Assembly: GCA_963733145.1 (NCBI GenBank) | Contig: CAVTCJ010000002.1 | Coordinates: 332,046 to 396,045 of the forward strand | DNA: 64,000 nt | Source of the DNA: JAHIKV01 sp963733145 | GTDB taxonomy: Bacteria; Planctomycetota; Planctomycetia; Pirellulales; Thermoguttaceae | Direction: 5' to 3' | Part shown: one piece after another, positions 25,215 to 35,373 of the stretch | Layout: each line of letters begins with the position of its first letter | Position numbering within the stretch: the first letter of the stretch is position 1 | Notes under the pieces: generated by a model | Seen by the model: the letters and a program-made list of their open reading frames with translations, nothing else | Database searches by the model: none | Told to the model about the DNA's origin: nothing | Program-made: the position numbers and the translations under genes

Positions 25215-26409
25215 ATGAATGATCGAAATCGAATTCTGATTCTCACGGGCTACTACCTTCCGGGATACAAGGCGGGCGGGCCGATCCGTTCCATTTCGGG
25301 GATGGTAAATGCGACTCGGCGACGAATTCGACTTCCGCGTTGTCACCCTGGACCGCGATCTGGGTGACAAGCAATCCTATCCCGGTATCGTGCCGGGGCG
25401 ATGGACGACGGTGGGCAAGGCCCGAGTCATGTATCTGCCGCCCGAACGCACCGGGCTCGGTTCCCTCCGCCGAATCATCCGCGAGACGCCCCACGACGTC
25501 GTCTACCTTGGCGGCGGCTTCGATCCTCGGTTCGTGCTACCCAGCCTGCTCCTCCGGCGACTCGGTCTGGCGCCGATGCGATCGGTCATTGTCGCCCCAC
25601 AAGGGGTCTTCTCCGCAGGCGCTTTGGGCATTAAGCAATCCAAAAAGCGGGCCTTTCTCGCCCTTGCCCGAAGAATAGGGCTATACAAAGGGGTTGCCTG
25701 GCACGTTTCCACCCCCTTCGAGAAACACGACGTCGCCAAAGCGCTTCGCCTGGAGGACCAGCCACCGTTCGCCTTCGTCGCCCCCAATATCAGTTCCGCT
25801 CCCGAGGGTCAACCGCGGCCTGAGGCGGGCAACTCTCCGGAACGATTGCAGGTCGTCTTTCTTTCGCGACTTTCCCCCAAGAAAAACCTCGACGGCGCCC
25901 TGCGAATCCTTCGCGGCGTCGACGCGCCGCTCGATTTCCATATCTACGGCCCTCGGGAAGACGCGGCCTATTGGAGCGTCTGCGAACGGGAAATGCGGCA
26001 GTTGTCTCCGAACATATCGGCCACTTATCACGGCGCCGCGGCACATTCCGACGTCGCAAAAATCATGCAATCGCACGACCTGTTCTTCCTGCCGACGCAC
26101 GGAGAGAACTTCGGCCACGTGATTGCCGAAGCCCTCTGCCAGGGATGTCCCGTGCTGATCGCCGACAACACCGCTTTCCGCGACCTGGAAAGCAAGCACG
26201 CCGGCTGGGATTTACCCTTGGACGACGTGGAAGGTTTCCGCCGGGTCCTGCGGAGCTATGCGGCCATGTCTCCGGAGGAACGGCACTCCTGGTCGGACGG
26301 CGCGCGGCAATTGATGATCGACCGGGCGGCCGACGGGCGGATCACCGAACCGTACCGTGCGGCGTTTTACGAAATCATCGCCCGAGGGAACACTGCCCGG
26401 GCGGCGTGA
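25215..26409 (+). CDS. Glycosyltransferase family 4 (one frameshift)
   Basis: A GT-B glycosyltransferase. The short N-terminal frame reads MNDRNRILILTGYYLPGYKA GGPIRSISGMVN; after an indel near 25307 the main frame reads RLGDEFDFRVVTLDRDLGD... . The C-terminal donor domain has VVFLSRLSPKKNLDGALRIL, DLFFLPTHGENFGHVIAEALCQGCPVLIADNTAFRDL, the GT4 E-x7-E signature. It would add a sugar from a nucleotide donor to the lipid-linked glycan on the cytosolic face. Three nucleotides after the HAD gene. Confidence 0.82.
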
Positions 26410-26465
26410 CCAGCCCGCTTCAATAACTCCCGGAACACATCGGCTTCGGCAGAAGGATTAGACCC

Positions 26466-27528
26466 GTGTTTCAAAATCGAACGCTTCTGATTACCGGCGG
26501 CACCGGCTCCTTCGGCAACGCCGTCCTCCGCCGTTTCCTCGACACGGAGATCGCGGAAATCCGCGTCTTCAGCCGGGACGAAAAGAAACAGGACGACATG
26601 CGGCATCAGTACCGCAGCGATAAGCTGAAGTTCTACATCGGCGACGTGCGGAATCCGGACGGCCTGCGCGACGCGATGGAAGGCGTGGACTACGTCTTCC
26701 ACGCCGCGGCGCTGAAGCAGGTCCCGTCCTGCGAGTTCTATCCGCTCGAGGCCGTGCAGACGAACGTCCTCGGCGCGGCCAACGTGCTGACGGCCGCCAT
26801 CATCGCCGGCGTGCGAAACGTGGTCGTGCTGAGCACGGACAAGGCGGCCTACCCGGTCAACGCCATGGGGATGTCGAAGGGGCTGATGGAAAAGGTCGCT
26901 ATTGCCCGGTCGCGGGTGGCCGCCGAAAAGGGCTGCACCCTGTGCGTCACCCGCTACGGCAACGTGATGGCCTCGCGCGGCTCGGTGATTCCGTTGTTCG
27001 TCGATCAAATCCGCCAGGGGGCGCCGCTGACCGTGACCGACCCGAACATGACCCGCTTCATGATGTCGCTGGACGATGCGGTGGACCTGGTGCTCTACGC
27101 CTTCCAGAACGCCGCAGCCCGGCGACTTGTTCATCGAGAAGGCCCCGGCGGCGACCATCGGCACGCTGGCCGAGGCGGTGAAGCGCGTGTTCCGGGCCGA
27201 CAACCCGATCCGGGCCATCGGCACCCGGCACGGCGAAAAACTGTACGAGACCCTGCTGACCCGCGAGGAGATGGTCCGCGCCATCGATCTGGACAAATAC
27301 TACCGCGTGCCGGCCGACGTCCGCGACCTCAACTACGCCCAATACTTCTCCGACGGTCAAAGACAACCTCGCCGAAATCGAGGACTACCATTCGCACAAC
27401 GTGCATCGGCTGGACGTTGACGAAATGGTCGAGTTGCTCCTGGACTGCCCTACATCAGGGAAGAACTGAGCAAGGAAGGACTAAAGCTCTACAAACCGGC
27501 GAAAACCCGCCGGCGCAAGGCGGCCTGA
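26466..27528 (+). CDS. capE: CapE-type UDP-GlcNAc 4,6-dehydratase/5-epimerase (several frameshifts)
   Basis: A polysaccharide_biosynth (CapD/CapE) short-chain dehydrogenase. The N-terminal frame is long: LLITGGTGSFGNAVLRRFLD (NAD site), DVRNPDGLRDAMEGVDYVFHAAALKQVPSCEFYPLEAVQTNV and VVVLSTDKAAYPVNAMGMSK. After a break near 27110 the frame QPGDLFIEKAPAATIGTLAEAV...GTRHGEKLYETLLTREEM continues; two more shifts near 27355 and 27445 give the C-terminus ending KTRRRKAA. With capF and capG next to it, it should make the first intermediate of UDP-L-FucNAc (UDP-2-acetamido-2,6-dideoxy-L-arabino-4-hexulose). Confidence 0.85.
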
Positions 27529-27539
27529 ATCGAACAACC

Positions 27540-28667
27540 GTGAAAATCGCACTTATCACCGGCGCGAAGGGATTCATCGGCCGCAATCTCGTCGCGCACT
27601 TGAAGCCGCGCGAGGACGTGCGTCTGCTGAGCTTCGACGTCGACAACTCCGCGGAGGAACTTCGCGATTGGGCCACGCGGGCCGACGTCGTTTTCCATCT
27701 GGCCGGCGTGAACCGCCCGCAAACAACCGCGGAGTTCGAGGCCGGCAACGCCGGAGCGACCGCGCTGCTCTGCCGCGTCCTCGCGGCGGCGGGCCGCGCG
27801 CCGCAGATCATTCTCGCCTCCTCGATCCAGGCCCAACTGGACAACCCTTACGGCCTCAGCAAGCGGCACGCCGAACTGGCGCTGCAACGCTTCGCGCGGC
27901 AAAGCGGGGCGACGATCGCCATTTTCCGCTTCAAAAACGTCTTCGGCAAATGGTGCCGCCCGAACTACAACTCCGTCGTCGCCACGTTCTGCCACAACGT
28001 CGCCCGCGATCTGCCCATCCAGATTTCCGATCCCGACCGGCGGCTGGAGCTGATTCACGTGGACGACGCCATCGCCGCGATGCTGGACGAGATGGACCGG
28101 CCGGGGGATTACGCCTCGGGCATCGTTTCGCCCGACTCGATCCCGTCCTACACGCTGACTCTCGGCGAGTTGGCCGATCGCATCCGCTTTTTCCGCGAAA
28201 TGCAGAAGTCACTGCGAACGCCCGACTTTTCGGTCCGTTTCAACCAACAACTGTATTCGACGTACTTGTCGTACCAAGAGCCGCCGCAAGCGGAATACGG
28301 ACTGGAGATCAAGCGCGACGCCCGCGGCAGTCTGGCCGAGTTCATCAAATCGCCGCATTTCGGACAGATATTCGTCTCGCGGACCGTGCCGGGCATCACC
28401 CGCGGCAACCATTACCACCACGTAAAGACCGAGAAGTTCCTCGTCCTCGCCGGCGAAGGGCTGATCCGCCTGCGACGGATCGACGGCGACGAGATCCACG
28501 AGTTCCACGTCCGCGGCGAGGAATATCGGGTCGTGGACATCCCGCCCGGATACACCCATTCGATCACCAACGTCGGCGGGACCGAGATGGTCACGCTCTT
28601 CTGGGCCAGCGAGATTTTTGATCCCGAACAGGCCGACACCTACTTTCTGCCGGTGGAAAACCTCTGA
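27540..28667 (+). CDS. capF: CapF-type NAD-dependent epimerase/reductase with C-terminal cupin
   Basis: An intact two-domain enzyme of 375 residues. Residues 1-240 form an SDR domain (KIALITGAKGFIGRNLVAHL, VVFHLAGVNRPQTTAEFEAG, NPYGLSKRHAEL); residues 250-375 form a cupin (HFGQIFVSRTVPGITRGNHYHHVKTEKFLVLAGE, metal-binding GNHYHHVKTEKF). This architecture is diagnostic of CapF, the bifunctional epimerase/reductase giving UDP-2-acetamido-2,6-dideoxy-L-talose. GTG 27540 puts the nucleotide motif at the N-terminus. Its stop TGA overlaps the ATG of capG. Confidence 0.93.
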   Translation: MKIALITGAKGFIGRNLVAHLKPREDVRLLSFDVDNSAEELRDWATRADVVFHLAGVNRPQTTAEFEAGNAGATALLCRVLAAAGRAPQIILASSIQAQLDNPYGLSKRHAELALQRFARQSGATIAIFRFKNVFGKWCRPNYNSVVATFCHNVARDLPIQISDPDRRLELIHVDDAIAAMLDEMDRPGDYASGIVSPDSIPSYTLTLGELADRIRFFREMQKSLRTPDFSVRFNQQLYSTYLSYQEPPQAEYGLEIKRDARGSLAEFIKSPHFGQIFVSRTVPGITRGNHYHHVKTEKFLVLAGEGLIRLRRIDGDEIHEFHVRGEEYRVVDIPPGYTHSITNVGGTEMVTLFWASEIFDPEQADTYFLPVENL

Positions 28668-29790
28668 TGAAAGTCGCCACCATAGTCGGCACGCGGCCCG
28701 AAATCATCCGGCTGTCGCGGGTGATGGCGGCGCTCGACCGGACGCTCGAGCACATCTTGGTCCACACCGGCCAGAACTACGACTACGAACTGAACGAAAT
28801 CTTCTTCGAGGACCTGGAGATTCGCCGGCCGGATTACTTTCTGGAGGCGGCCGGCGGCGACCGCCGCCGAAACCATCGGACAGGTGATCGCCAAGAGTCG
28901 ACGCACTGCTGCGGGAAATCGCCCCCGACGCCGTGCTCATCCTCGGCGACACGAACTCCTGCCTGGCGGCCATCGCGGCCAAGCGGCGGAAGATTCCCGT
29001 CTTCCACATGGAGGCGGGCAACCGCTGCTTCGACCAGCGCGTGCCCGAGGAGATCAACCGCAAAATCGTCGATCACATCGCCGACGTAAATCTCCCCTAC
29101 AGCGATATTTCGCGCGAGTATCTGCTCCGCGAGGGCTTGCCGCCGGACCGGACGATCAAGACCGGCAGCCCGATGTACGAGGTGCTCCACTATTATCTGC
29201 CGAAGATCGAGCGGAGCGACGCTTTGAAACGCCTGGGGCTGGAAGCGGAAAGATACTTCGTCGTCAGCGCGCACCGCGAGGAGAACATCGACTCGCCCGA
29301 GCAATTCGCCCGCTTGTGCAACGTGCTGGAGGAATTGGCCGGACCTACGAACTGCCGGTGATCGTCTCGACCCATCCGCGGACGCGGAAACGGATCGAAG
29401 CTGAGGGCGTCAAGCTGCCGCCGCTGGTGCGGTTGCTGAAGCCGCTGGGGCTGTGCGACTACGTCCATCTTGAAATGCACGCCCGCGCGACGCTGAGCGA
29501 CAGCGGCACGATCGCCGAGGAGTCGTCGATTCTGAACTTCCCGGCGCTTGAACCTCCGCAATGCCCACGAGCGGCCCGAGGGAATGGAAGAGGCGGCGGT
29601 GATGATGACCGGACTCGAATGGCCGCGGATTCGCGAGGGCCTGGCCGTACTCGAATGCCAAGGCCGCGGCCAACGGCGGACTGTCCTCCCGGTGGCCGAT
29701 TACAGCGTGCCGAACGTCTCGGAGAAAATCGTGCGAATCATCGTTAGTTACACGGATTACGTCAATCGGACGGTGTGGCGGAAGGCATGA
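28667..29790 (+). CDS. capG: CapG-type UDP-N-acetylglucosamine 2-epimerase family protein (frameshifted)
   Basis: A WecB-family 2-epimerase. Frame 1: VATIVGTRPEIIRLSRVMAALDR...LVHTGQNYDYELNEIFFEDL. Frame 2 from about 28865: LILGDTNSCLAAIAAKRRKIPVFHMEAGNRCFDQRVPEEINRKI and VVSAHREENI. Frame 3 from about 29340: LPVIVSTHPRTRKRIEAEGV, LSDSGTIAEESSILNFPAL; a fourth shift near 29550 gives AHERPEGMEEAAVMMTGLEW and the C-terminus. It should complete UDP-L-FucNAc synthesis by C2 epimerisation. Its TGA overlaps the next ATG (ATGA). Confidence 0.87.
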
Positions 29791-30968
29791 GAATCCTGCT
29801 GCTCAGTCAGTTTTTCGATCCCGAGCCGGACTTCAAGGGCCTGCCCTTCGCCCGCGAACTGGCGCGGCGGGGGCACGAAGTGGAAGTGCTGACCGGATTT
29901 CCCAACTATCCGGGCGGAAAAGTCTATCCCGGATACCGCGTCCGCCCCTGGCAGCGGGAAACCATGGACGGCATCCGGGTAAACCGCGTGCCGCTCTATC
30001 CGAGCCACGACAAGTCCGCCCTGCGGCGGATCGCCAATTACGCCGGCTTCGCCCTGAGCGCTTCGGTACTCGGTCCGTTCCTGGTCAAGCGGCCGGACGT
30101 GGTCTACGCATATCATCCGCCGGCGACGATCAGCCTGCCGGCGTTCGTCCTCCGGGCGTTGCGGGGCTGTCCGTTGGTCTACGACGTTCAGGACCTCTGG
30201 CCCGACACGGTGGCCGCGTCGGGCATGATGCGCGATGGCCGGCTGTTTTCGCTTCTCGACCGCTGGTGCCGTTGGGTTTATTCGCGGGTGGATCGCCTCG
30301 TGGTCCTTTCGCCGGGCTTCCGGAAAACGCTCATCGAGCGCGGAATCCCCTCCGAAAAGATCGACGTGATCTACAACTGGGCGGATGAAGACCGTTTGCG
30401 CAGCGCCCCGCGGGACGACGATTTGGCGGCCAGGCTCGGCATGGCCGGCCGCTTCAACGTGGTGTTCGCCGGCACGATGGGCATCGTGCAGGCGCTAGAC
30501 ACCGTGCTGGAAGCCGCGCGTATTTGTGCCGCGACCCTTCCCCAAGTGCAATTCGTCTTTGTCGGCTCGGGCGTCGACAAGGAGCGGCTCGAGCGGCTCT
30601 CGGCCGAACGGCGGTTGCCGAACGTGCTGTTCCTGCCCCGGCAGCCGATCGAGGCCATCGGCGCCGTTTTGTCGCTGGCCGACGTGTTGCTGGTGCATCT
30701 GAAGGACGATCCGTTGTTCCGCATCACCATTCCGTCGAAAACGCAGGCTTATTTGTCGCTGGGACGACCGATTCTGATGGCCGTGGCAGGGGACGCCGCC
30801 GACCTGATCGCCGAGGTGCAGGCCGGGCTCGTCGTGCCCCCGGAAAACCCCGCCGCTCTGGCCGCCGCCGTCCGGCGGCTCCGAATCATGGATTGCCGGC
30901 TCAGGGAAAATATGGGAAAGCGGGGAGCGAGTATTACGACCGGCATCTATCGCTTCGCGCGGGCGTAG
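29787..30968 (+). CDS. WbuB-like glycosyltransferase family 4 (likely FucNAc transferase)
   Basis: A GT4 enzyme of about 394 residues with N-terminal ILLLSQFFDPEPDFKGLPFARELARRGHEVEVLTGFPNYPGG, a hallmark of the WbuB/L-fucosamine-transferase group. The middle carries CPLVYDVQDLWPDTVAASGM; the donor domain carries VVFAGTMGIVQALDTVLEAA and VGSGVDKERLERL. Direct coupling to capG makes UDP-L-FucNAc the probable donor. The C-terminus after about 30915 changes frame (the alternative reads AGSEYYDRHLSLRAGVDRF), so the true end is probably near 31000. Confidence 0.85.
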   Translation: MRILLLSQFFDPEPDFKGLPFARELARRGHEVEVLTGFPNYPGGKVYPGYRVRPWQRETMDGIRVNRVPLYPSHDKSALRRIANYAGFALSASVLGPFLVKRPDVVYAYHPPATISLPAFVLRALRGCPLVYDVQDLWPDTVAASGMMRDGRLFSLLDRWCRWVYSRVDRLVVLSPGFRKTLIERGIPSEKIDVIYNWADEDRLRSAPRDDDLAARLGMAGRFNVVFAGTMGIVQALDTVLEAARICAATLPQVQFVFVGSGVDKERLERLSAERRLPNVLFLPRQPIEAIGAVLSLADVLLVHLKDDPLFRITIPSKTQAYLSLGRPILMAVAGDAADLIAEVQAGLVVPPENPAALAAAVRRLRIMDCRLRENMGKRGASITTGIYRFARA

Positions 30969-31051
30969 ACCGCTTTGGAAAAAAGTGTTTCACGGCGTGG
31001 GCCGCGCCATTTCCATCCCCACGCCGCGCCGCTGGATAATCGCCGAGCCGC

Positions 31052-31772
31052 ATGAACAATCAACCGCTTCAACCGGCCGAATCGCCGATTCCCTGGCGCG
31101 TCGCAGATGGCGGAGAATTGCCAAACGCGGCCTCGATCTCGCCGCCGCGTCGGGCTTGCTTGTTCTTTGCGGACCCTTAATGTTGGTGATTGCGGCGTTG
31201 ATAAGAGCAACCAGCCGAGGTCCCGTATTCTTTCTGCAAAAACGGCTTGGGATCGGGGGAACTATTTTTTCCATCCTCAAGTTCCGCACGATGGTCAATC
31301 GCGCCTGGGAACAAGGAGCGGGATTGAGAATCGCCAAGAACGATGAGCGAATCACCCTCCTTGGGCGTTTGTTGCGCATTTCACACATGGATGAACTGCC
31401 CCAACTTATCAATGTGCTGAAAGGCGAGATGTCGTTGGTGGGACCGCGGCCAACGCTCCCCTTTCATTACGATTATTACGAACCTTGGGAGAAGCTGCGG
31501 CAATGCCGCCCGGCATCACTGGGCCCCAGGCCCGCGGAGCAACCGCCCTCGCTTGGGACAAGCGCATCAAACTGGTACGTTTGGTACGTGCAGCACTGGT
31601 CGCTGGGGTTGGATGCGGAACTTGTGCATACGGCGACGGGCCCGTGTTCGCCCGCAGTCTCGGCAGACCCGCGATCCAACCGCCGAGCGACCGGGGATGG
31701 ACCGCAGGCGTCTCCCCCAATCCATTTAGCAATTCCGCGGCGGACTCGGCGGCCGCCGCGAAGATGAAATAA
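31052..31772 (+). CDS. Undecaprenyl-phosphate sugar phosphotransferase (initiating transferase, frameshifted)
   Basis: A bacterial sugar transferase (Bac_transf; PglC/WcaJ catalytic domain), membrane-bound initiator of glycan synthesis. It has the membrane-entry helix KRGLDLAAASGLLVLCGPLMLVIAALI, then GPVFFLQKRLGIGGTIFSILKFRTMVN and SHMDELPQLINVLKGEMSLVGPRP, the catalytic Asp-Glu pair. After about 31490 three frames must be joined (MPPGITG, ARGATALAWDKRIKL, VWYVQHWSLGLDAEL) to restore the C-terminus, which carries an Ala/Ser-rich tail to 31772. The start is uncertain: the catalytic frame is open from 30985. Confidence 0.8.
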
Positions 31773-31805
31773 CATCACTTTCCTCTGCGGAGAGGAGCGA
31801 CATTG

Positions 31806-32775
31806 ATGGCGCAACACGGAAACGACTGGAAGACCGAACTGCTGGTTCATCCCCAGGACCGACGCGAACTGACCGGCGACTGGCCGCGGGTAAAGAGCCT
31901 CAACGGCTTGCCGCTGGAAATCGACGATCTGGGCGTCGTCACCACCGCGGTGAGCATGACTCCGGCTTGCAGTTTCATTTTCGTGATGGACAACGGCGTA
32001 GTCCTGCGCGAACTGCAACGTCAGCACCTTCATCTGGCCTATTGGGAAACGCCTTACTATAAGGAAGCGATCGCCGGTTTTCTCCAGGATATTTCCCCCC
32101 GCAACAAAACGGCCATCGACGTGGGTTGCGGGGACGGCAGATTCACCGAACAACTCGTGGCCCTCGGGTTCGACCGCATCGTTGCCACCAACGTCCACGC
32201 GCGGCCTCTGAGGTCGGCAGATATGCGGAGGAACGCGGCTTTCGCCATAAACTTCTGCTCATTCAGTGCAGCGCCGACGGCCTGCCGCTGAAATCCAACG
32301 TCGTGGACGTAGCCCTTTGCATCGGCGTTCTTTACTATCTAAACGATAATTTCGAGAACGGATTGCACGCCGTGGCGAGCTTGCTGCTCCCCGGAGGCGT
32401 ACTCGTCGATTCGGAACCGGACCTTGAAGGCGCCGATTGAAAGCGATCCTCTTCGAGGACTTGGATAATTATGTCCGTTCGTTCCGCGACCACACTTTTA
32501 CGGAGACCTGCCAGGGCGAGAAAGCCCGCTTCCGCCTCTTCGCCCGGGACGAGATTCAAGCTCACTATCGCCAAGCCGGACTTGAGGTTCTCGATCATCA
32601 CGGGCTCTCCCTGTTTCCTTCGATACTCAGGATCGCAATGGTGCGCAACCAGGTGTCCAAGGATCAGATCGCCGAGAACGAAGAGGACGTTGAACAGAGT
32701 TTCGATTATCTGAATCGCGCCGGACGTGTGTACAAACACATCATCTGGAAATGCCTGAAGAGGAATGCAGCGTGA
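31806..32775 (+). CDS. SAM-dependent methyltransferase (two frameshifts)
   Basis: A class I methyltransferase. Residues 1-50 resemble a Trm112-like domain lacking cysteines (LLVHPQDRRELTGDWPRVKSLNGLPLE). Then come ETPYYKEAIAGFLQDI and the SAM motif AIDVGCGDGRFTEQLVALGF. Frame 2 from about 32210 gives VGRYAEERGFRHKLLLIQCSADGLPLKSNVVDVALCIGVLYYL; frame 3 from about 32437 gives AILFEDLDNYVRSFRDHTFTETC to 32775. Preceded by GAGAGGAGCGA. It opens a module of small-molecule enzymes (31.8-36.5 kb). Confidence 0.72.
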
Positions 32776-33263
32776 TTGCCGTAGGCTTGTTTGAAAACTT
32801 GAGTTTCCGGAAAGCCGACGTGAAGGCGTTTATGGAAAGCGTTGACGGCGATTTTATCCCGCCCATCGCGTCGCGCGTTGACCTGGACGACTACGTCGGC
32901 CGGCTCGTGCGGAAAGCGGCCGTGTTCGTGGCTTATCGCGACAACGTCATTCCTGGGTTGGCTGCCTGTTACTGCAACGACCGCGGGCAAAACATCGCCG
33001 ATCTAAGTTACCTGGCCGTGCATAAGACGGCAAGAAAAGCCGGCATCGGCAAAAGTCTCATGCTGAGTTGCCTGGCCCGTGCGCCGGGAAAACATGCGGA
33101 TCATGGCGGCACAAAAACCCCCAGCAGAATACCCGCGTAATCGAGTTCTACCTCAACTTGGGATTTACGATAACCGGCGTCGGGGGCAAACGCCCGGATG
33201 GCTCCAAGAGCGTTTTTCTCGAAGCCGATCTTGGCCCGGAGGCCAACGCCGTGCCGGACATGA
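32751..33263 (+). CDS. GNAT-family N-acetyltransferase (two frameshifts)
   Basis: An acetyltransferase of about 170 residues. The core is VFVAYRDNVIPGLAACYCND and IADLSYLAVHKTARKAGIGKSLMLSCL, the acetyl-CoA motif A (RKAGIGKSL). After a shift near 33090 come VIEFYLNLGFTITGVGGKRP and SVFLEADL, the C-terminal GNAT strands. A second shift near 33230 places a TGA at 33261-33263, overlapping the ATG (33260) of the PLP gene. The start overlaps the methyltransferase 3' end. In sugar loci such enzymes acetylate amino sugars made by an aminotransferase (compare 35374). Confidence 0.65.
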
Positions 33264-34208
33264 ACGAGTGCCGCACTCCACTGCAACAAAACGCCCGGCT
33301 CCGCGCCTGGATCGGACTGGACGTGCGCAATAGCGGATGATTTCTCGCCGATCAGCGGCGGCGGAAACAAAGCGCGAAAAATGCTCCGCATCCTCCGCGA
33401 GGCGGAAAATATGAATTGCGACGCCGTCGTGACCCATGGCGGAACGCAATCCAACCATGTGCCGCGTGGCGGCCTTGATGGCCGCCGAAAGAGGTTGGCG
33501 ATGCAAGCTGATCCTGCATGGCGATCCCAACCCGCCGCATCCGTCGGCGGGAAACTTGCTGCTGATGTGCCTGGCCGGGGCGGAAATCGAAATCGTCCCC
33601 GCCGAACGGATGGCATTATCCGTGGAAGAGGCCGTCGCCGATCTCGCCCGCGACGGCGCGAAAGCCCTGATTTGGTGCCCGGCGGCGGACATTGCTTGGC
33701 GGGTACGCTGGCCTATGCCGATGCCGTTGCGGAGGTCGCCGTGCAATTGAACGGCGAAGAATGGGTTCCCGACGTTATTGTGCTTCCCAGCGGAACGGGA
33801 GCGACCCAGGCCGGTATCATTGTGGGTCTCCAACGGCTGGGGTGGGCCACCCGGGTCATCGGCGTTTCGGTCGGCAGACCCAATCCGCGAGGAACCCAAG
33901 CGGTCGCGCAAGCGGTCGATGAGGGCGCTGGCGGTTCTCTGAATTGCCGTGCCATGCGTGCGCCGATTGATTTCCGCGATGGTTGGCTCTGCGGCGGCTA
34001 TGAAAAAGCCGCTCCCCGCGTTCTGGAAACGATAAAATCGGTCGCCGAAAGGACCGGCTTGATCCTCGATCCGACCTATACCGGCAAGGCGTTTGCCGCT
34101 TTGATCGACATGGTGGAGAACGGTGAAATTAGACGTGAAGAAAGGGTTCTGTTTTGGCATACCGGAGGATTGTTGAACCTACTTGCATCACCCTATTTCG
34201 CCAGTTGA
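33260..34208 (+). CDS. PLP-dependent ACC deaminase/D-cysteine desulfhydrase-like enzyme (frameshifted)
   Basis: A fold-type II PLP enzyme of about 315 residues once frames are joined. The sequence runs TPLQQNARLRAWIGLDV, SGGGNKARKMLRILREAENM with the PLP Lys of GGNKARK, DAVVTHGGTQSNHCRVAALMAAERGWRC, WCPGGGHCLAGTLAYADAV, DVIVLPSGTGATQAGIIVGL and LDPTYTGKAFAALIDMV, and ends WHTGGLLNLLASPYFAS. Breaks lie near 33335, 33460 and 33690. The family includes ACC deaminase, D-cysteine desulfhydrase and L-cuprate-type cysteate lyases; a role in a glycan locus is not established. Confidence 0.72.
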
Positions 34209-34244
34209 ATCATTGTTGTCAGCCATGGAGTCAAGGACGTTTCC

Positions 34245-35339
34245 TTGAATATATTATTGTCCTCTGCCGGACGTTGCAATTATCTCGTCGGTTTTTTTCA
34301 ACGGGCCCTGGCCGGCCGAGGCAAGGTTTTCGTGACCGACGCCAGCCGGAATGGCGCCGGTCATGGCCGAGGCGGACCGGGCATTTCTCGTCCCGCCGGT
34401 GAAATCTCCCCGCTATTTCGACACCCTGCTGGACATCTGCGTGGAAAACCGCGCCGCTCTGCTCCTTTCCTCAACGACCTCGAATTGCCGGGGCTCGCCC
34501 GACGGAAGGAACGGTTCCTGCAAGCCGGCGTGACGGCCGTCGTCTCCTCGCCGGAGGCGATCGACGTTTGCCTGGACAAGGTCCGCACTGCCGGAGTTTC
34601 TTGCCGAGTGGGGAATTTCAACTCCCCCAACGTTCACGTCGCCGGAAGGCGGCCCGCTTGGCCCTGGCCGCCGGGGAAATCCGCTTCCCCCTGGTTGTCA
34701 AGGCCCGCTGGGGGTCCGGCTCCATCGGGTTGGAATTCGTCGAGGACGATGCGGAATTGGAACTCGCCTATCGCTTCGTCGAGAAGAAGGTCCGCCGGTC
34801 ATTCCTGGCCGATCTGGCCGATGCGCCCGCAATCCGCCTGTGTGGTCATTCAGCCCCGGATCGCCGGCAAGGAGTTTCACCTGGACGTGGTCAACGATCT
34901 TCATGGCCGATGGCGGGCGACGCTGTGCAAGGAAAAAATCGCCATGCGGGCAGGTGAAACCGACAAAGCAATGACCGTCCACAACGTCGACTCGAGGAAC
35001 TCGGCGCCCGGCTCGGCCGGACTTGGACACATGGGCAATCTCGACGTGGAGTCCTCTCCGGCCCCGACGGCGATTACGTGATCGACATGAATCCCCGTTT
35101 CGGCGGCGGATATCCGTTCAGCCACGTGGCCGGGGCCAACGTGCCCGCCGCGCTGCTGGCTTGGGCCGAAGGGAAAAGCCCGCCCGGCCCGATGGCTGCG
35201 CGTGGCGGCCGGCGTCGTTTCGTCGAAATGCGACCGGCTGGTCGTCGTCGGTCGAGCACGGATGATCGAACCCACACCCTCTGATCGGCGCATTGGCGAT
35301 CGGATGCGGCCTAACCGTTTCTTTACCCCGCCGGCCTAA
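34245..35339 (+). CDS. ATP-grasp carboxylate-amine ligase-like protein (heavily frameshifted)
   Basis: At least six frame changes are needed to read one ATP-grasp protein of about 350 residues. Its parts are NILLSSAGRCNYLVGFFQRALAG, PVMAEADRAFLVPPVKSPRYFDTLLDIC, ATP-lid segments RFPLVVKARWGSGSIGLEFVEDD, VVIQPRIAGKEFHLDVVNDLHGRW, and the metal site GDYVIDMNPRFGGGYPFSHVAGANVP. The end is taken at 35339 (frame LRVAAGVVSSKCDRLVVVGR...). Members join an amine and a carboxylate with ATP. Located between the PLP enzyme and a sugar aminotransferase, it may attach an amino acid to an amino sugar; this is inference. Confidence 0.68.
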
Positions 35340-35373
35340 ACACATTGACGGCGATTGCCATGGAAGGCAAACA

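Noticed and set aside
34245..35339. Natural pseudogene call for the ATP-grasp gene
   Set aside because: Each break is a single-base indel in a short G/C run and conserved residues persist through the full length, which favours sequence error over decay.
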